Assembly: GCF_012767755.2 (NCBI RefSeq)
Contig: NZ_AP023189.1
Span: 2,294,001 to 2,358,000 of the forward strand
Length of the DNA: 64,000 nucleotides
Reading direction: 5' to 3'
Source: Pseudomonas tohonis
GTDB taxonomy: Bacteria > Pseudomonadota > Gammaproteobacteria > Pseudomonadales > Pseudomonadaceae
Below, piece after piece: positions 46,290 through 55,258 of the stretch; the first letter of the stretch is position 1, and each line of letters begins with the position of its first letter. A program made the translations under genes and the position numbers. Under the pieces are notes generated by a model. The model was not told where the DNA came from and made no database searches. It was given only the letters and a program-made list of their open reading frames with translations.

Positions 46290-46874
46290 TTATTGTCGCT
46301 TGGTATCGTCCAGATTCAGCGCAACGGGCAGGTCAGTCGGTGCCAGACAAATGCCCTCGTCACTGCAGGCCTGCACCCGTACAATCATTTCGAGCCTGCC
46401 TGCCTTTTCCAGCACGGCGGTCTGTTTTTCGTCGGGCCGCAGCCGAATACTTGCACCGTCGTCATACACCTCTAGGGCGGTGTCACTCAGCACAATGTCA
46501 CTGACCCGGCCGCGCGGGTACTGCGTCGGGATTATAAGCGCCTGGCCGTTGACTGAAGAGCTGACGACGGTGGGAATCAGGAATTCCATGGAGGCCGGAT
46601 TTGCATTCACATGCCAGCCCGGTTGAATGTTCAGTGTTAAAACGAAATCACCCGTCTTTCCCGCCATTGCTGCGGCGCCTCCCGCAACAGTGAGGCGGAC
46701 CTTATCAGCGGAATTTGCCAACCCTGCTCGGGTCGGCACCGGGACTTCAAGACCGGCACGTTCAGTCTGGGCAGCGTCGAGGTTGTTTCCGTTGGTGTCG
46801 ATCAACATGAACGCAGCGATCGCGATCGCAAAAACCACTACTCCAGCTAGCAATCCTTTTTGTCGAATCACCAT
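46290..46874 (-). CDS. Periplasmic DsbD alpha-domain-like protein
   Basis: 194 residues. The signal/anchor helix is at about 8-24. The body is an immunoglobulin-like DsbD N-terminal domain with the redox Cys pair in VQACSDEGICLAP (CxxxxxC). In DsbD it receives electrons from the membrane domain and passes them to periplasmic thioredoxin-fold proteins. Here it is a separate gene 17 bp after the membrane part. Confidence 0.82.
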   Translation of the reverse strand: MVIRQKGLLAGVVVFAIAIAAFMLIDTNGNNLDAAQTERAGLEVPVPTRAGLANSADKVRLTVAGGAAAMAGKTGDFVLTLNIQPGWHVNANPASMEFLIPTVVSSSVNGQALIIPTQYPRGRVSDIVLSDTALEVYDDGASIRLRPDEKQTAVLEKAGRLEMIVRVQACSDEGICLAPTDLPVALNLDDTKRQ

Positions 46875-46891
46875 GATTGGGTCTCCAGTAT

Positions 46892-48085
46892 CTAAGGTTG
46901 TGGGTTTCCGGTGCGATTGATAGCTTCGACCAAGCTGTCGGTGTCAAAAAGCCCCGTGAAACGGGCGATAACGGTGTCGTCACGGTCAACAACCACTGCG
47001 AAGGGTAAGGCCTGCCCGCCGGTCGCAGTTAATAGCGCATCTTTTTCTGGGTTGCTCGCTGTCACGTCAACTTGTATGGGCACCATCTTGGTGCGCCGCA
47101 CGGCTTCGGCCACAGCGGCCTCCTGGTAGACCGTGCGCTCAAGTATCTTGCAGTTGATGCACCAGTCGGCGGTGAACTCCAGCAAATAGGGTGTGCCCTG
47201 GGCTTTTGTCTCCGTCAGTAGTTTTGCGGAGTAGGGTTGCCAGACGAGTTCGTCTTCGCTGTTGCCCAGCGGGGATGCGAATTCCACAGTCATCGCAAGG
47301 GCAAGGCCTGCCGCCGTTGTGGTGATCACACGCACGGTACCATTACCCTGGACGAAACGGCGGGCACCCCAGGCCAGCACCAGGGCCAGCCAAGACCACC
47401 ATAGCCAGGTATAAACCGCTTTGGGCACCAGGCTCGCGCTGAAAAAGACGGCTGCGGCCAGCAAGACCAACGCGAGCACTTCTCTAATGACCAGGGTCCA
47501 GGGCCCCGCCTTGGGCAACCGGCTCAGCCAATCGGGTTTGAGCATCAATGCTGCGTAGGGCAGCGACAACCCCAGCCCGATACTGCCGAATATCCCCATA
47601 CTTACCGGCGTCGGCTGGGTAACGGCAAAGGCTAGGACTCCACCAAGGAAAGGACCGGCGCAGGGTGCGGCCAAAACCGCACTCAATAACCCAGATACGA
47701 ATGCTTCAAAGTAGCGCCGGCCATGGACCGAGGCGGCGAACGCCGGGATCGGGATGGGCAAATCCAGCCAGGTGACCACCGCAAACCCGACCATCAAGGC
47801 AACAAGGACACCAACGAACACCGCAGACTGAAACAAAGTGCCCCAGCTCCACTGCAGAAGTGCGGTCAGTCCGCCCAACGTCAGGAAAAACGCGAGCGTT
47901 CCTGCGGTGAACGCCAATGCCGCCAGCACGCGGTGCGATCGTTGGCTGCCCGCCTCTCGTAAGATGGTCCGGACCTTAATGGGAATTGCAGGCAAAACGC
48001 AGGGCGTCAGGTTGAGCAGCAAACCTGCCACTATCGCCATTAAGAGCTGGCCGGCGATGAGTAAAGAGGGAATTTGATCCATCAC
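46892..48085 (-). CDS. DsbD beta-gamma-like transmembrane thiol reductase
   Basis: 397 residues. About eight TM helices with the two transfer Cys in TPCVLPAIP and APCAGPFLGG, then a periplasmic thioredoxin domain (about 290-395) with WCINCK. It carries reducing power from cytoplasmic thioredoxin across the inner membrane to the partner alpha-like protein, probably to keep periplasmic Cys proteins reduced. CopG, the Cys-rich proteins and the lost thioredoxin are possible clients. Split form of DsbD. Confidence 0.88.
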   Translation of the reverse strand: MMDQIPSLLIAGQLLMAIVAGLLLNLTPCVLPAIPIKVRTILREAGSQRSHRVLAALAFTAGTLAFFLTLGGLTALLQWSWGTLFQSAVFVGVLVALMVGFAVVTWLDLPIPIPAFAASVHGRRYFEAFVSGLLSAVLAAPCAGPFLGGVLAFAVTQPTPVSMGIFGSIGLGLSLPYAALMLKPDWLSRLPKAGPWTLVIREVLALVLLAAAVFFSASLVPKAVYTWLWWSWLALVLAWGARRFVQGNGTVRVITTTAAGLALAMTVEFASPLGNSEDELVWQPYSAKLLTETKAQGTPYLLEFTADWCINCKILERTVYQEAAVAEAVRRTKMVPIQVDVTASNPEKDALLTATGGQALPFAVVVDRDDTVIARFTGLFDTDSLVEAINRTGNPQP

Positions 48086-48860
48086 TCAGCTATTCCCAGC
48101 CCCTTCCCACCCTTCCTGGCCGGAACGTCCGGTCTGACCCCGCCATTGGCTGCTTGCATACTTAAACAGCAGATTTTTTGAGTGCTCATATCTCTTCTCC
48201 ATATAGACCCCGTCCTTTGAGTTATTGGCAAACGTCAGCTATCGGTAACCATTATCGCATCGGCTTCAGGCATCGCGAAGAGCTGAGATGACATTAAAGA
48301 ATTTTACACAGGCGAGGCAGATGCTTGGTTAGTGCCACTCTGGGTATGCTAAAAACCTAGCGGCTTACCATTTTCAAGAGTTGCAGGGCTGAATATTCCC
48401 GAGGATCAAGGCATGACTCATGATGACTTCACTCAATGCTGTATGCATGTACAGTATTTGTTCGGTCGACATCACGCAAGAGCTATCCATCGATCTGGCA
48501 CCCTTTGAGCTACGACCCATGGCTGAGAGCTGGTCGATAGCCTGATGCACTGCTGAGTTGGGGTAGACGGTTTCCAACCGATAGTCATTTGGCAAGTCTA
48601 CAAATGTAAATTAATGGATAACTTATGATGATTTAATTCCGGAATTGCATTGGGAAATAAAATGCTGTAATTGCTTAGTTTTGCTCTAGGTTCTCTTCGT
48701 GTTTTCTGGGTCTTTTGTTTTTTTAAGTTTGCGGCGGGAGTATTATGTTTTTATTATTAGTTATTAGTATTATCTAGGGTGATAGATTTTATAGTAAGGG
48801 GGTGTTAAATAATTAATAATGGCATATGTGTTATGAGTCAAATTAATTGGAGTCATAACC
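48086..48860. other. AT-rich junction between the metal region and the integrative module
   Basis: About 775 bp, with a sharp drop in GC after about 48600 and long A/T runs. One low-confidence small frame is noted separately. It may hold promoters for the Gp2 gene and mark a junction of DNA from a different source. Confidence 0.5.
48374..48595 (-). CDS. Possible small protein
   Basis: 73 residues, no recognised family. The second half is a plausible amphipathic helix (SSCVMSTEQILYMHTALSEVIMSH). No clear ribosome site was seen. It stands alone in the AT-rich junction. Kept only as a candidate. Confidence 0.35.
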   Translation of the reverse strand: MPNDYRLETVYPNSAVHQAIDQLSAMGRSSKGARSMDSSCVMSTEQILYMHTALSEVIMSHALILGNIQPCNS

Positions 48861-49559
48861 ATGTTAAGCAATACCTATACTGCCCGGCACTCCCCACTAC
48901 GTCATCCCGATAATGCCAATCTTCATTTGCACTACGGGGAGACCTTTGAAGGATTTCCCATTCAAGCAAAAGTAGGCCCCTTTGCTCTGGAGTACCTCTA
49001 TGCTCTCAAACATACCATCGACTTGGCTCTGGCTGAGTATCCGAGAGTCCTAGCCTTTAGAGTAGATCTTTATGTTCCTAAGGATATTGAACTGCCCGAC
49101 TATGCATACACGAATAAGGTCATAAGCAAGTTCTTTGACTCGTTTACGAGTAAGATCAAGTACCATCAGGAGCGGGTGGCTGAGCGTGGTTACTCGCGTG
49201 GTTGCAAAGTACGGTACGTCTGGTCGAGAGAGATTGGCCAGGGAGGGCGACAGCATTATCACCTGCTGATCCTGTTGAATCGCGATGCATACTACACATT
49301 AGGTCGCGTCGGGTCGGAAAGGATCAACATCTTCAGGCGGATTAAAGAGTCTTGGGCCAGCGCACTTGGATTATCAGCTGCCCAGGTAAACGGCTTGGTT
49401 AACAGGCCCCCGAACTCTGAGTACTTTATCAATCGTGAAATTCGTCGAGAGAAGGTCGATGAGTTGCCTGAACTGTTCTACCGAGCCAGCTACCTGTGTA
49501 AGAAAGCGACCAAGCACTACGGGGATCGCCAGCGGAGTTTCGATACCAGTCGGGGGTAG
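48861..49559 (+). CDS. Inovirus Gp2-like (YfjJ/YagK-type) protein
   Basis: 232 residues. Central motifs VRYVWSREIG...GRQHYHLLILLNRDAY and the C-terminal YFINREIRREK ... RASYLCKKATKHYG are those of the Gp2/YfjJ family, found in filamentous phage and in CP4-like islands. The two-His HYH resembles rolling-circle Rep proteins, so a replication role is possible. Start behind GGAG. Confidence 0.82.
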   Translation: MLSNTYTARHSPLRHPDNANLHLHYGETFEGFPIQAKVGPFALEYLYALKHTIDLALAEYPRVLAFRVDLYVPKDIELPDYAYTNKVISKFFDSFTSKIKYHQERVAERGYSRGCKVRYVWSREIGQGGRQHYHLLILLNRDAYYTLGRVGSERINIFRRIKESWASALGLSAAQVNGLVNRPPNSEYFINREIRREKVDELPELFYRASYLCKKATKHYGDRQRSFDTSRG

Positions 49560-49743
49560 GGAGCAGTCCGCGCAAGCCGCATGGGCTCACACCTGGATGG
49601 GAGGCTTCAGGGCAATCAGTGCTCCCAGATGGCGGCGGTTCAAAATTGGACGCCTCGTGCCATTCGGAAGATTGCCCATGGGGATTCCTTGCTATGCTAT
49701 GCACCTTAAGACCAAAATAAAGACCTAAAAAAGGAGCTATGGT

Positions 49744-49989
49744 ATGCAGAGTGTTTTGGCTGACGTTGCCGTGAGCGTTTCTGAGCTGAAGAAAAACCCC
49801 ACCGGTGTCATGGCTGGTGCTGGTGGCATGCCGGTCGCCGTTCTCAATCATAACCGCGTGATGGGGTACATGGTGCCAGCCGAGCTGTACGAGCAGATGC
49901 TGGAGCGTCTGGACGATCTGGATCTGATCGATGTCGTTAATGCACGCTCTGGTGAGAAGGGTGTGCCGGTGAACCTGGATGACCTATAA
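49744..49989 (+). CDS. Phd/YefM-type antitoxin
   Basis: 81 residues. An N-terminal DNA-binding fold (VAVSVSELKKNPTGVM) and a C-terminal toxin-wrapping helix (YEQMLERLDDLDLIDVV). Strong AAAGGAG site. Its end overlaps the toxin start by 11 bp, the usual arrangement. It neutralises the next protein and probably represses the operon. Confidence 0.88.
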   Translation: MQSVLADVAVSVSELKKNPTGVMAGAGGMPVAVLNHNRVMGYMVPAELYEQMLERLDDLDLIDVVNARSGEKGVPVNLDDL

Positions 49990-50260
49990 GCTCGAGTTCC
50001 TGCCCTCGGCGCTGAAGGAATGGGAGAAGCTGGGTCATACGGTGCGTGAGCAGGCAAAGAAAAAACTGCGTGAGCGGCTGGAAGCACCAAAGGTTCAGGC
50101 TGATGCCCTCAGGGATCTGCCTGGGCACTACAAGATCAAGCTCCGAACAGCAGGCTATCGATTGGTCTATCGGGTCGAAGATGATCGTGTGGTTGTGATG
50201 GTGGTCGCAGTGGGCAAGCGTGAACGAAGTGCAGCTTACAAGGCAGCAGGTAAGCGTTAG
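49979..50260 (+). CDS. RelE-type toxin
   Basis: 93 residues of the RelE/ParE fold, with LEFLPSALKEWEKLG at the N-terminus and the basic active-site region KIKLRTAGYRLVYRVEDD...VVAVGKRER. Probably a ribosome-dependent mRNA nuclease. It pairs with the Phd-like antitoxin and may stabilise the integrated element. Confidence 0.9.
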   Translation: MTYKLEFLPSALKEWEKLGHTVREQAKKKLRERLEAPKVQADALRDLPGHYKIKLRTAGYRLVYRVEDDRVVVMVVAVGKRERSAAYKAAGKR

Positions 50261-50329
50261 CTACCAGGGCAAAAGAAAAAGTGAGAGCCATTGCAGGCAG
50301 TCTTTCGACTACCTACGCTGGCTCACCGT

Positions 50330-50503
50330 TCAAGGGTTCATTCTTACTTTCTGCTTCCGGTAGATCCAGCACGCCAACACCACGGCAATCAGCAATGGTG
50401 GAAAGCGCACCATCAGAATCACCAGCAGCAATATCGCCAGACAACCGGCCAAGATCCCGGCAAACATGAATGCCGAGGCAACAGTCCGTAACAGCAGTTT
50501 CAT
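50330..50503 (-). CDS. Small membrane protein after RadC
   Basis: 57 residues with two hydrophobic segments (TVASAFMFAGILAGCLAILLL and FPPLLIAVVLACWI) and a basic end. Start at MKLLLRTV behind AAGGAG with 6-bp spacing. It follows the RadC gene by 10 bp and is last in the leftward operon. Function unknown. Confidence 0.6.
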   Translation of the reverse strand: MKLLLRTVASAFMFAGILAGCLAILLLVILMVRFPPLLIAVVLACWIYRKQKVRMNP

Positions 50504-50513
50504 TGGCATCTCC

Positions 50514-51011
50514 TTACAGGTAGCCGCGCTCAGCCAACGACACACAATCCTCCTGGCCTACCACAACGTGATCGAGCGTTCTGACTCCGACCAGGTTGAG
50601 CGCGTCCTGCAGTTTCGTGGTGAGGTTTCGATCCGCCATGCTGGGTTCTGGGTCACCCGAAGGGTGGTTGTGCACCAGGATCAGGGCGGCGGCGTTGTGC
50701 TCCAGGGCGAGCTTCACGACCTCCCTGGGATACACGCTGGCTCCATCAAGAGTCCCCCTGAACAGCTCCTCGAACGCAATCACCCGGTGCCTGCTATCGA
50801 GCATGAGCAGGGCGAACACCTCGTGCTCATAGTCAGCCAGCAGCGCCTGTAGGTGACTGAACACCTCCTTAGGCGACGTCAGGGCACGTCCCTTGCGCAG
50901 ACGCAGGCTGGCCAGTTGCCTGGCCATCAGCAGGATGTCGTTTTCCGTCACCGGGGACTCGACTAAGTAGGTGCCGGCCGTGTCACTGGCTTTCAGCTTG
51001 TGCAGGTGCAT
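50514..51011 (-). CDS. radC: RadC-family JAMM/MPN+ protein
   Basis: 165 residues. The metal-site motif HNHPSGDPEPS (from 114) with upstream Glu64 gives a JAMM fold. Despite the name, the role is not proven to be DNA repair; such genes are regular parts of integrative elements (YfjY in CP4-57). I start at 51011 behind GGAGGCCGCC. It overlaps the upstream gene by 29 bp. Confidence 0.88.
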   Translation of the reverse strand: MHLHKLKASDTAGTYLVESPVTENDILLMARQLASLRLRKGRALTSPKEVFSHLQALLADYEHEVFALLMLDSRHRVIAFEELFRGTLDGASVYPREVVKLALEHNAAALILVHNHPSGDPEPSMADRNLTTKLQDALNLVGVRTLDHVVVGQEDCVSLAERGYL

Positions 51012-51933
51012 GGCGGCCTCCTTGGTCTTGGTCTGTGGGTGGGGTGTGACGAGCAGCCTGTGCATCGAGCTTTTCAGCCAGGCTGGGTTTGGTGGGGTTG
51101 AGTTGGGAAATTGTTGCTGCAGCAGGAGCTTCACCCTCGGGGTAGAACTCTTCCACGATGGCGCTGGCATCCTCCTCGCTGTCCTCGAAGGCTCCGTTGC
51201 CGAAGCCGCGTCGTGCAGCCTCATCCAACGCTGCTTGATTGAAGCCGGCAGCTTGCCGCCGCGAATCGAGTTCACTGGCGGACACCAGTGCTTCAGACAT
51301 GTCCATGCCACCACGTACCGTCAGATCGGCGTAGAAGATCGGCGTGCCATGGCTCTGGCGAGTCGACTTACCACGTAGACGTAGTTCCAGTGGCAGGCAG
51401 GCCAGGCGGTTGCCCGAGATGGCCTGGAAGTAATGCAGGCGAGCGGCGAGGGTGCGGATGCTGTTGAAGCCGGTGGTGCGGAACACAAAGCTGCCCAGCG
51501 GATCCTCATCGCCAATGACTACATTCAGCCGGCCATAGGGCTTGCAGGCACCACCTTTCGCCAGTGGGCAGGCATCCGGCGACGGGCAAGGCAACGACTG
51601 CATGCCATCCTGAGTGACTCGTTTGCAGGTCTCGCCATTGCCGACGCAAACAGGTCGGCCCGATTGTCGGTCGAACAGCGTGTAGTCGGCTCGGAAATTC
51701 AGCTCCGGCTCGTTGAACAGCAGGCGTATCGGGATGCTGCGCAGCTTGTCGTCCTTGCCCTGACGTAGCTCGTCATTGATCGGGTGCAGTAGCCAGCCGT
51801 CCTTACCCTGCACCTGGGAGGTGATGGTGAACTGGTCATCCTTCTCCGGCAGTCGCTTGCCGTTCTTCTCGATGACCTTGCCGATGGAAATCCGCCCGAG
51901 TACCGGCGGGGTGATAGCCAGACCTTTGAGCAT
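50983..51933 (-). CDS. Gp3-like ('hydrolase or metal-binding') element protein
   Basis: 316 residues. A conserved N-terminal part (MLKGLAITPPVLGRISIGK) precedes a four-Cys patch (GNGETCKR, LPCPSPDACPLAKGGACKPYG), likely a zinc site. A disordered Pro/Gln-rich end follows. Proteins like this occur in integrative elements between RadC and YqaJ; some gp3-like members are recombination directionality factors, so it might help excision. Start chosen behind AGGAGA. Confidence 0.7.
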   Translation of the reverse strand: MLKGLAITPPVLGRISIGKVIEKNGKRLPEKDDQFTITSQVQGKDGWLLHPINDELRQGKDDKLRSIPIRLLFNEPELNFRADYTLFDRQSGRPVCVGNGETCKRVTQDGMQSLPCPSPDACPLAKGGACKPYGRLNVVIGDEDPLGSFVFRTTGFNSIRTLAARLHYFQAISGNRLACLPLELRLRGKSTRQSHGTPIFYADLTVRGGMDMSEALVSASELDSRRQAAGFNQAALDEAARRGFGNGAFEDSEEDASAIVEEFYPEGEAPAAATISQLNPTKPSLAEKLDAQAARHTPPTDQDQGGRHAPAQAESQ

Positions 51934-52023
51934 GGTGAGTCTCCTGGAAATGAAAAAAGGCCAGCCACGCAGTGCGAACTGCATGGTCTGGCCAAGGGAG
52001 GGAAGGGATGTAAACGTTGGGTT

Positions 52024-53031
52024 TCAGCCGACCAGGAAGCGCCGTGCACCTGGTTTCAGCAGCGGGTACTTGGCCTGCAGGTAGGGCTTGTCCTTGAGCA
52101 GTTGAGCGACATCGAGGCCGATGCTGTCCTTGGCCTTGCGCCAACTGACGTAGCCATTGGAAAACTCCGCTCTACTGGCATCGCCCATGGCTTGCTGCAA
52201 CATCTGCTTAAGCTCGGCCTCGCGCTTTTCCTTATCGGCAATCGACTGGCGAACGGCCTTCAGTTCAATAAAGGCTGCGGCCAGTCCGGCATGTCCGCTG
52301 AAGTCGACGACCTGACCGTTATCCTCCGGGTAGAGGCAGCGCAGGGCTGATTCAGCGGAGGCGGTGCCATCAGCCGGTGGTGGCGTATCCGTTTCCACGT
52401 AGTGCCAGAACTTGCGCTCCAGCTCGATCAGGCGAGCGATCATCTGCTCATCCCGCTCGATGCGATGGATCTCCAGCGACTGACCACCCAGCAGTACTGC
52501 TACATCCGCCGCCTGCTTGCCGGTGACGGCGAGCTGGTGCATCACCTGCAGCTGCACATACTCCGGCACGCCATCTTTCCAGAGGCGTGCCCCGTTTATG
52601 CCGGCTGTCTTGCATTCAAGGATCTGCACATCGTCGGCCCCGATAATCTCACGGTCGATGTTGGCCAGCATCCACGACAGCTCCGGGTCCGGATGCTGCA
52701 GCACAGCGTTGATGCGCCGTACCTTGTTCTTCGTGCGCTTGCTGTAGTGCCAGGCCACGATGGGCTCCAGCACGTTGCCCCAGTACATCGGGCTTTCCTC
52801 ATCCAGAGGATCAGCCTTGGGCATACCGGCATCGCGGCCTGTCTTCTCCATCCAGAGTTCCAGCTGCGATTTATACGGATTGAGTCCTACCGCAGCAGCG
52901 GCATCCGAACTGCCGATGCCTTGCTTGCGAATCTGCAGCCAGTCCTCGCGTGGCAATTCCTTGGTGCTGATCAGACGCAAAGCCGGACGGGGTTTGCTGG
53001 TACTGCGGTTCAATGAAGTCGCTTTCATCAT
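52024..53031 (-). CDS. YqaJ-type viral recombinase (lambda exonuclease fold)
   Basis: 335 residues. N-terminal WLQIRKQGIGSSDAAAAVGLNPY and the nuclease core LECKTAG (ExK) with upstream D/E mark a PD-(D/E)XK exonuclease used in phage recombination. The C-terminal third is a helical extension with a coiled coil. Two adjacent ATGs are possible; the first gives better spacing from AGGAG. Element DNA processing is likely. Confidence 0.87.
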   Translation of the reverse strand: MMKATSLNRSTSKPRPALRLISTKELPREDWLQIRKQGIGSSDAAAAVGLNPYKSQLELWMEKTGRDAGMPKADPLDEESPMYWGNVLEPIVAWHYSKRTKNKVRRINAVLQHPDPELSWMLANIDREIIGADDVQILECKTAGINGARLWKDGVPEYVQLQVMHQLAVTGKQAADVAVLLGGQSLEIHRIERDEQMIARLIELERKFWHYVETDTPPPADGTASAESALRCLYPEDNGQVVDFSGHAGLAAAFIELKAVRQSIADKEKREAELKQMLQQAMGDASRAEFSNGYVSWRKAKDSIGLDVAQLLKDKPYLQAKYPLLKPGARRFLVG

Positions 53032-53106
53032 GCTTCTCCTGCAGACATAAAAACGCCCAGCCAGCACGAAGCTGACCGGGCGATACGGTTGAGGTGGGGA
53101 GACGGG

Positions 53107-54075
53107 TTAGGCGGCGAGTTGCAGCGCTGCATCCAGGGCGCGTTGCTTGATCTGTGCGCCTTGGCCGAACCAGGCAGAATCCAGCCGATATTCGGTGCTC
53201 CGCGCACGACGCTCATGATCGACATACTCGGTCACGGCATTGAGCAGGCCCCAGGCGGTGCCTTTGGCCGATTCCAACTGACTGCCCCGGCCACGGCCTT
53301 CGTACAGTTCCTGAACCCTGCGCAGGGCGCGCTCGTTGGGCAGCTGTTCAGGAAGCTGGCCTGTCGGGCTGACCTCGCACATGACGTTCATAAAGAAGCC
53401 CATTGCCTCATGCCACTGCACCTTGCGCTCTGCCAGATGGCGCATGCGGTACATGAAGTCGTCCCATTGCGAGACGGCGATACCGAGCTGCTTCTTCACC
53501 AGATTTGGATCGAAGCGAGTGTTGTGCGGCACCTTGATCGCTCGGCTGGTGCCGTTCAGGGCGATGGTCAGCGTGTTGTTGCAGACCACGCGGATGGTGG
53601 TTGGTGTTGCAGTGGTGGCCAGGGTGCCGTCGCAGGAAGTCGCCAGCAGCAAATAGCCATTCACATGGTCGTTGCCCTTGAGTGCGGCGCCCTGTCCGGT
53701 ACGCGCCAGCGCCCAGAACTTACGACCGCCTTTGAGCACGCCGGCGGTTTCCAGCTCGTAGCCGGAGACCTCGGTCAGGTCCCGGTAGAACTCCAGGACA
53801 TCCTTGGGTTGCACGGTGTGGTAGCGCTGCGAGACCACCGACAGCGGTGCCTTGGTGTCCGAGCGGTAGAGCACCTTCTGTTCGGGGAACGAGTGGATCG
53901 CGCCCAGATGGCCGATGGCATCCGACTTGAAATGCACTGGGCTTTCCAGGATCTGCCAGTCCATACCGGCTTCGCGTTGCCAGACTTCGATGGGCTGTTT
54001 CTGCGGCAGGTTGTTACCCAGGCCGTGCCACGGAGTAGCGCCAACGTAGGCCATTTGTTCGATTTGATGAGCCAT
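53107..54075 (-). CDS. DUF932 protein
   Basis: 322 residues. N-terminal YVGATPWHGLGN and central VVCNNTLTIAL motifs mark DUF932, phage/plasmid proteins of unknown role often next to YqaJ and RadC genes. ATG at 54075 behind AAAGGAA. Presumably takes part in element replication or recombination. Confidence 0.85.
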   Translation of the reverse strand: MAHQIEQMAYVGATPWHGLGNNLPQKQPIEVWQREAGMDWQILESPVHFKSDAIGHLGAIHSFPEQKVLYRSDTKAPLSVVSQRYHTVQPKDVLEFYRDLTEVSGYELETAGVLKGGRKFWALARTGQGAALKGNDHVNGYLLLATSCDGTLATTATPTTIRVVCNNTLTIALNGTSRAIKVPHNTRFDPNLVKKQLGIAVSQWDDFMYRMRHLAERKVQWHEAMGFFMNVMCEVSPTGQLPEQLPNERALRRVQELYEGRGRGSQLESAKGTAWGLLNAVTEYVDHERRARSTEYRLDSAWFGQGAQIKQRALDAALQLAA

Positions 54076-54172
54076 AACGAATTTCCTTTGGGTGCAGGCC
54101 GGCATAAAGCGCCGCGCAGAGCGCAGCACCGGCAATCAGTGATGTGTAAGGAATAGGAGGGCGATATTCGGA

Positions 54173-54502
54173 TCAGGCCGGCAGGTTAAAACGGTGACCG
54201 CAGAGCAGGCAGAGGTTGTGAGCCAGCACATGGCGATCGAGCGATTCGCCAAGCTGAGCGCCGAGCGCGCAGCCACCGACGCTTCCGGCCAGGCCACCGA
54301 GGATGGCGCCCGATACCGAGCCGAGTGTGATACCGACAGGACCGGCGATTACGCCGAGCGCTGCGCCGGCCTTGCCGCCTGCCAGAGCAGCACTGACGCC
54401 GCGTGCGAGACCACCGACCGCGCCGATAGCAGCGCCGGCTTTCATGGCGTGATGGAAAGAAGCGACTTTGGGTGAGTGACAGCGGGGGCACTGCAATGAC
54501 AT
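54173..54502 (-). CDS. Zinc-ribbon protein with inserted glycine-zipper
   Basis: 109 residues. CPRC at 5-8 and CLLCG near the C-terminus form a split zinc ribbon. Between them lies a hydrophobic glycine-zipper (about 21-82, GAAIGAVGGLARG ... GAILGGLAGSVGG) that could insert in membranes. Strong AAGGAGG site. First gene of the leftward operon. Possibly an anti-host or membrane-associated element protein. Confidence 0.7.
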   Translation of the reverse strand: MSLQCPRCHSPKVASFHHAMKAGAAIGAVGGLARGVSAALAGGKAGAALGVIAGPVGITLGSVSGAILGGLAGSVGGCALGAQLGESLDRHVLAHNLCLLCGHRFNLPA

Positions 54503-54985
54503 GGGGCGAACCTCCTTGGTGCTGATGTCATGGCAGTAATGTGTGGCTGAGATTTTTTCGAATCGAATTTCTGCTTTGCGGCAGCGCTCGACACCTTAAG
54601 CAAGGTTAAACCCCAAGTGGTTTGAACAATAGCCTTTACGAAAATCAACCCAAAGCCCTGGTAAGGGGTCCAGCGAAAGCGGCTATTCCGGCTATTTTCA
54701 GCCGGAATAGCCGGAATAGCCGGGGATATCGAGAATTCTCGCAACACAATGGAGCTTTCTTTCTTGTTGAGTCCGGAAAGTCAATAGGCGTGCTTTATTA
54801 TTTTACAATAAATTTAAGCACATTCGGTGTCCTGGAAAAATATCTTTTAAATCAATCTGTTAGTTTGATTATTAAAAAGTCAATAGTGTTGCTTGAAATT
54901 TGTTCGCTTTATTTAAGCAGTCCTGATGTTTGCCTGCGACGAGGGACATAGCATTTGTCTTACGTTTGTAAGGAGGGCATATGCG
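54503..54985. other. AT-rich divergent control region
   Basis: About 480 bp between the Zn-ribbon operon and alpA. It holds a perfect hairpin (54681-54712) followed by a third half-copy, then AT-rich DNA and the alpA ribosome site. No gene seen. Confidence 0.55.
54681..54712. repeat. Perfect 13-bp inverted repeat plus extra half
   Basis: GGCTATTCCGGCT / AGCCGGAATAGCC with a 6-nt loop, followed directly by another GGAATAGCC. Could bind a regulator, form an RNA hairpin, or be a replication-related site. Confidence 0.65.
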
Positions 54986-55258
54986 GTGAAAGGCAAAGCT
55001 GTAAACACGCAGGTCGATGGTGAGTGCAGGCCTGATAGTGTTCTTAGAATGCGCAAGGTGGTTGATCGATTGGGTATATCGAGATCCACGATATACGACT
55101 GGATGAACCCTAAGTCACCCCGTTATGACTCAACATTTCCTTTACCAATAAAGCTATCTGGTAAATGCAGCCACGGAGCTGTGGGCTGGTTGGAGTCGGA
55201 TATTATTTTCTGGATCCAATCTAGGAAAGTGATCACCATGAATGGTGCTAGGGCATGA
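54986..55258 (+). CDS. alpA: AlpA-like excision regulator
   Basis: 90 residues. A MerR-like winged HTH: RMRKVVDRLGISRSTIYDWM, then FPLPIKLS and VGWLESDIIFWI. AlpA of E. coli CP4-57 activates integrase transcription and excision. Start GTG at 54986, 10 bp after AAGGAGG; an ATG at 54981 is out of frame. It overlaps the DUF3987 gene by 4 bp. Confidence 0.82.
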   Translation: MKGKAVNTQVDGECRPDSVLRMRKVVDRLGISRSTIYDWMNPKSPRYDSTFPLPIKLSGKCSHGAVGWLESDIIFWIQSRKVITMNGARA

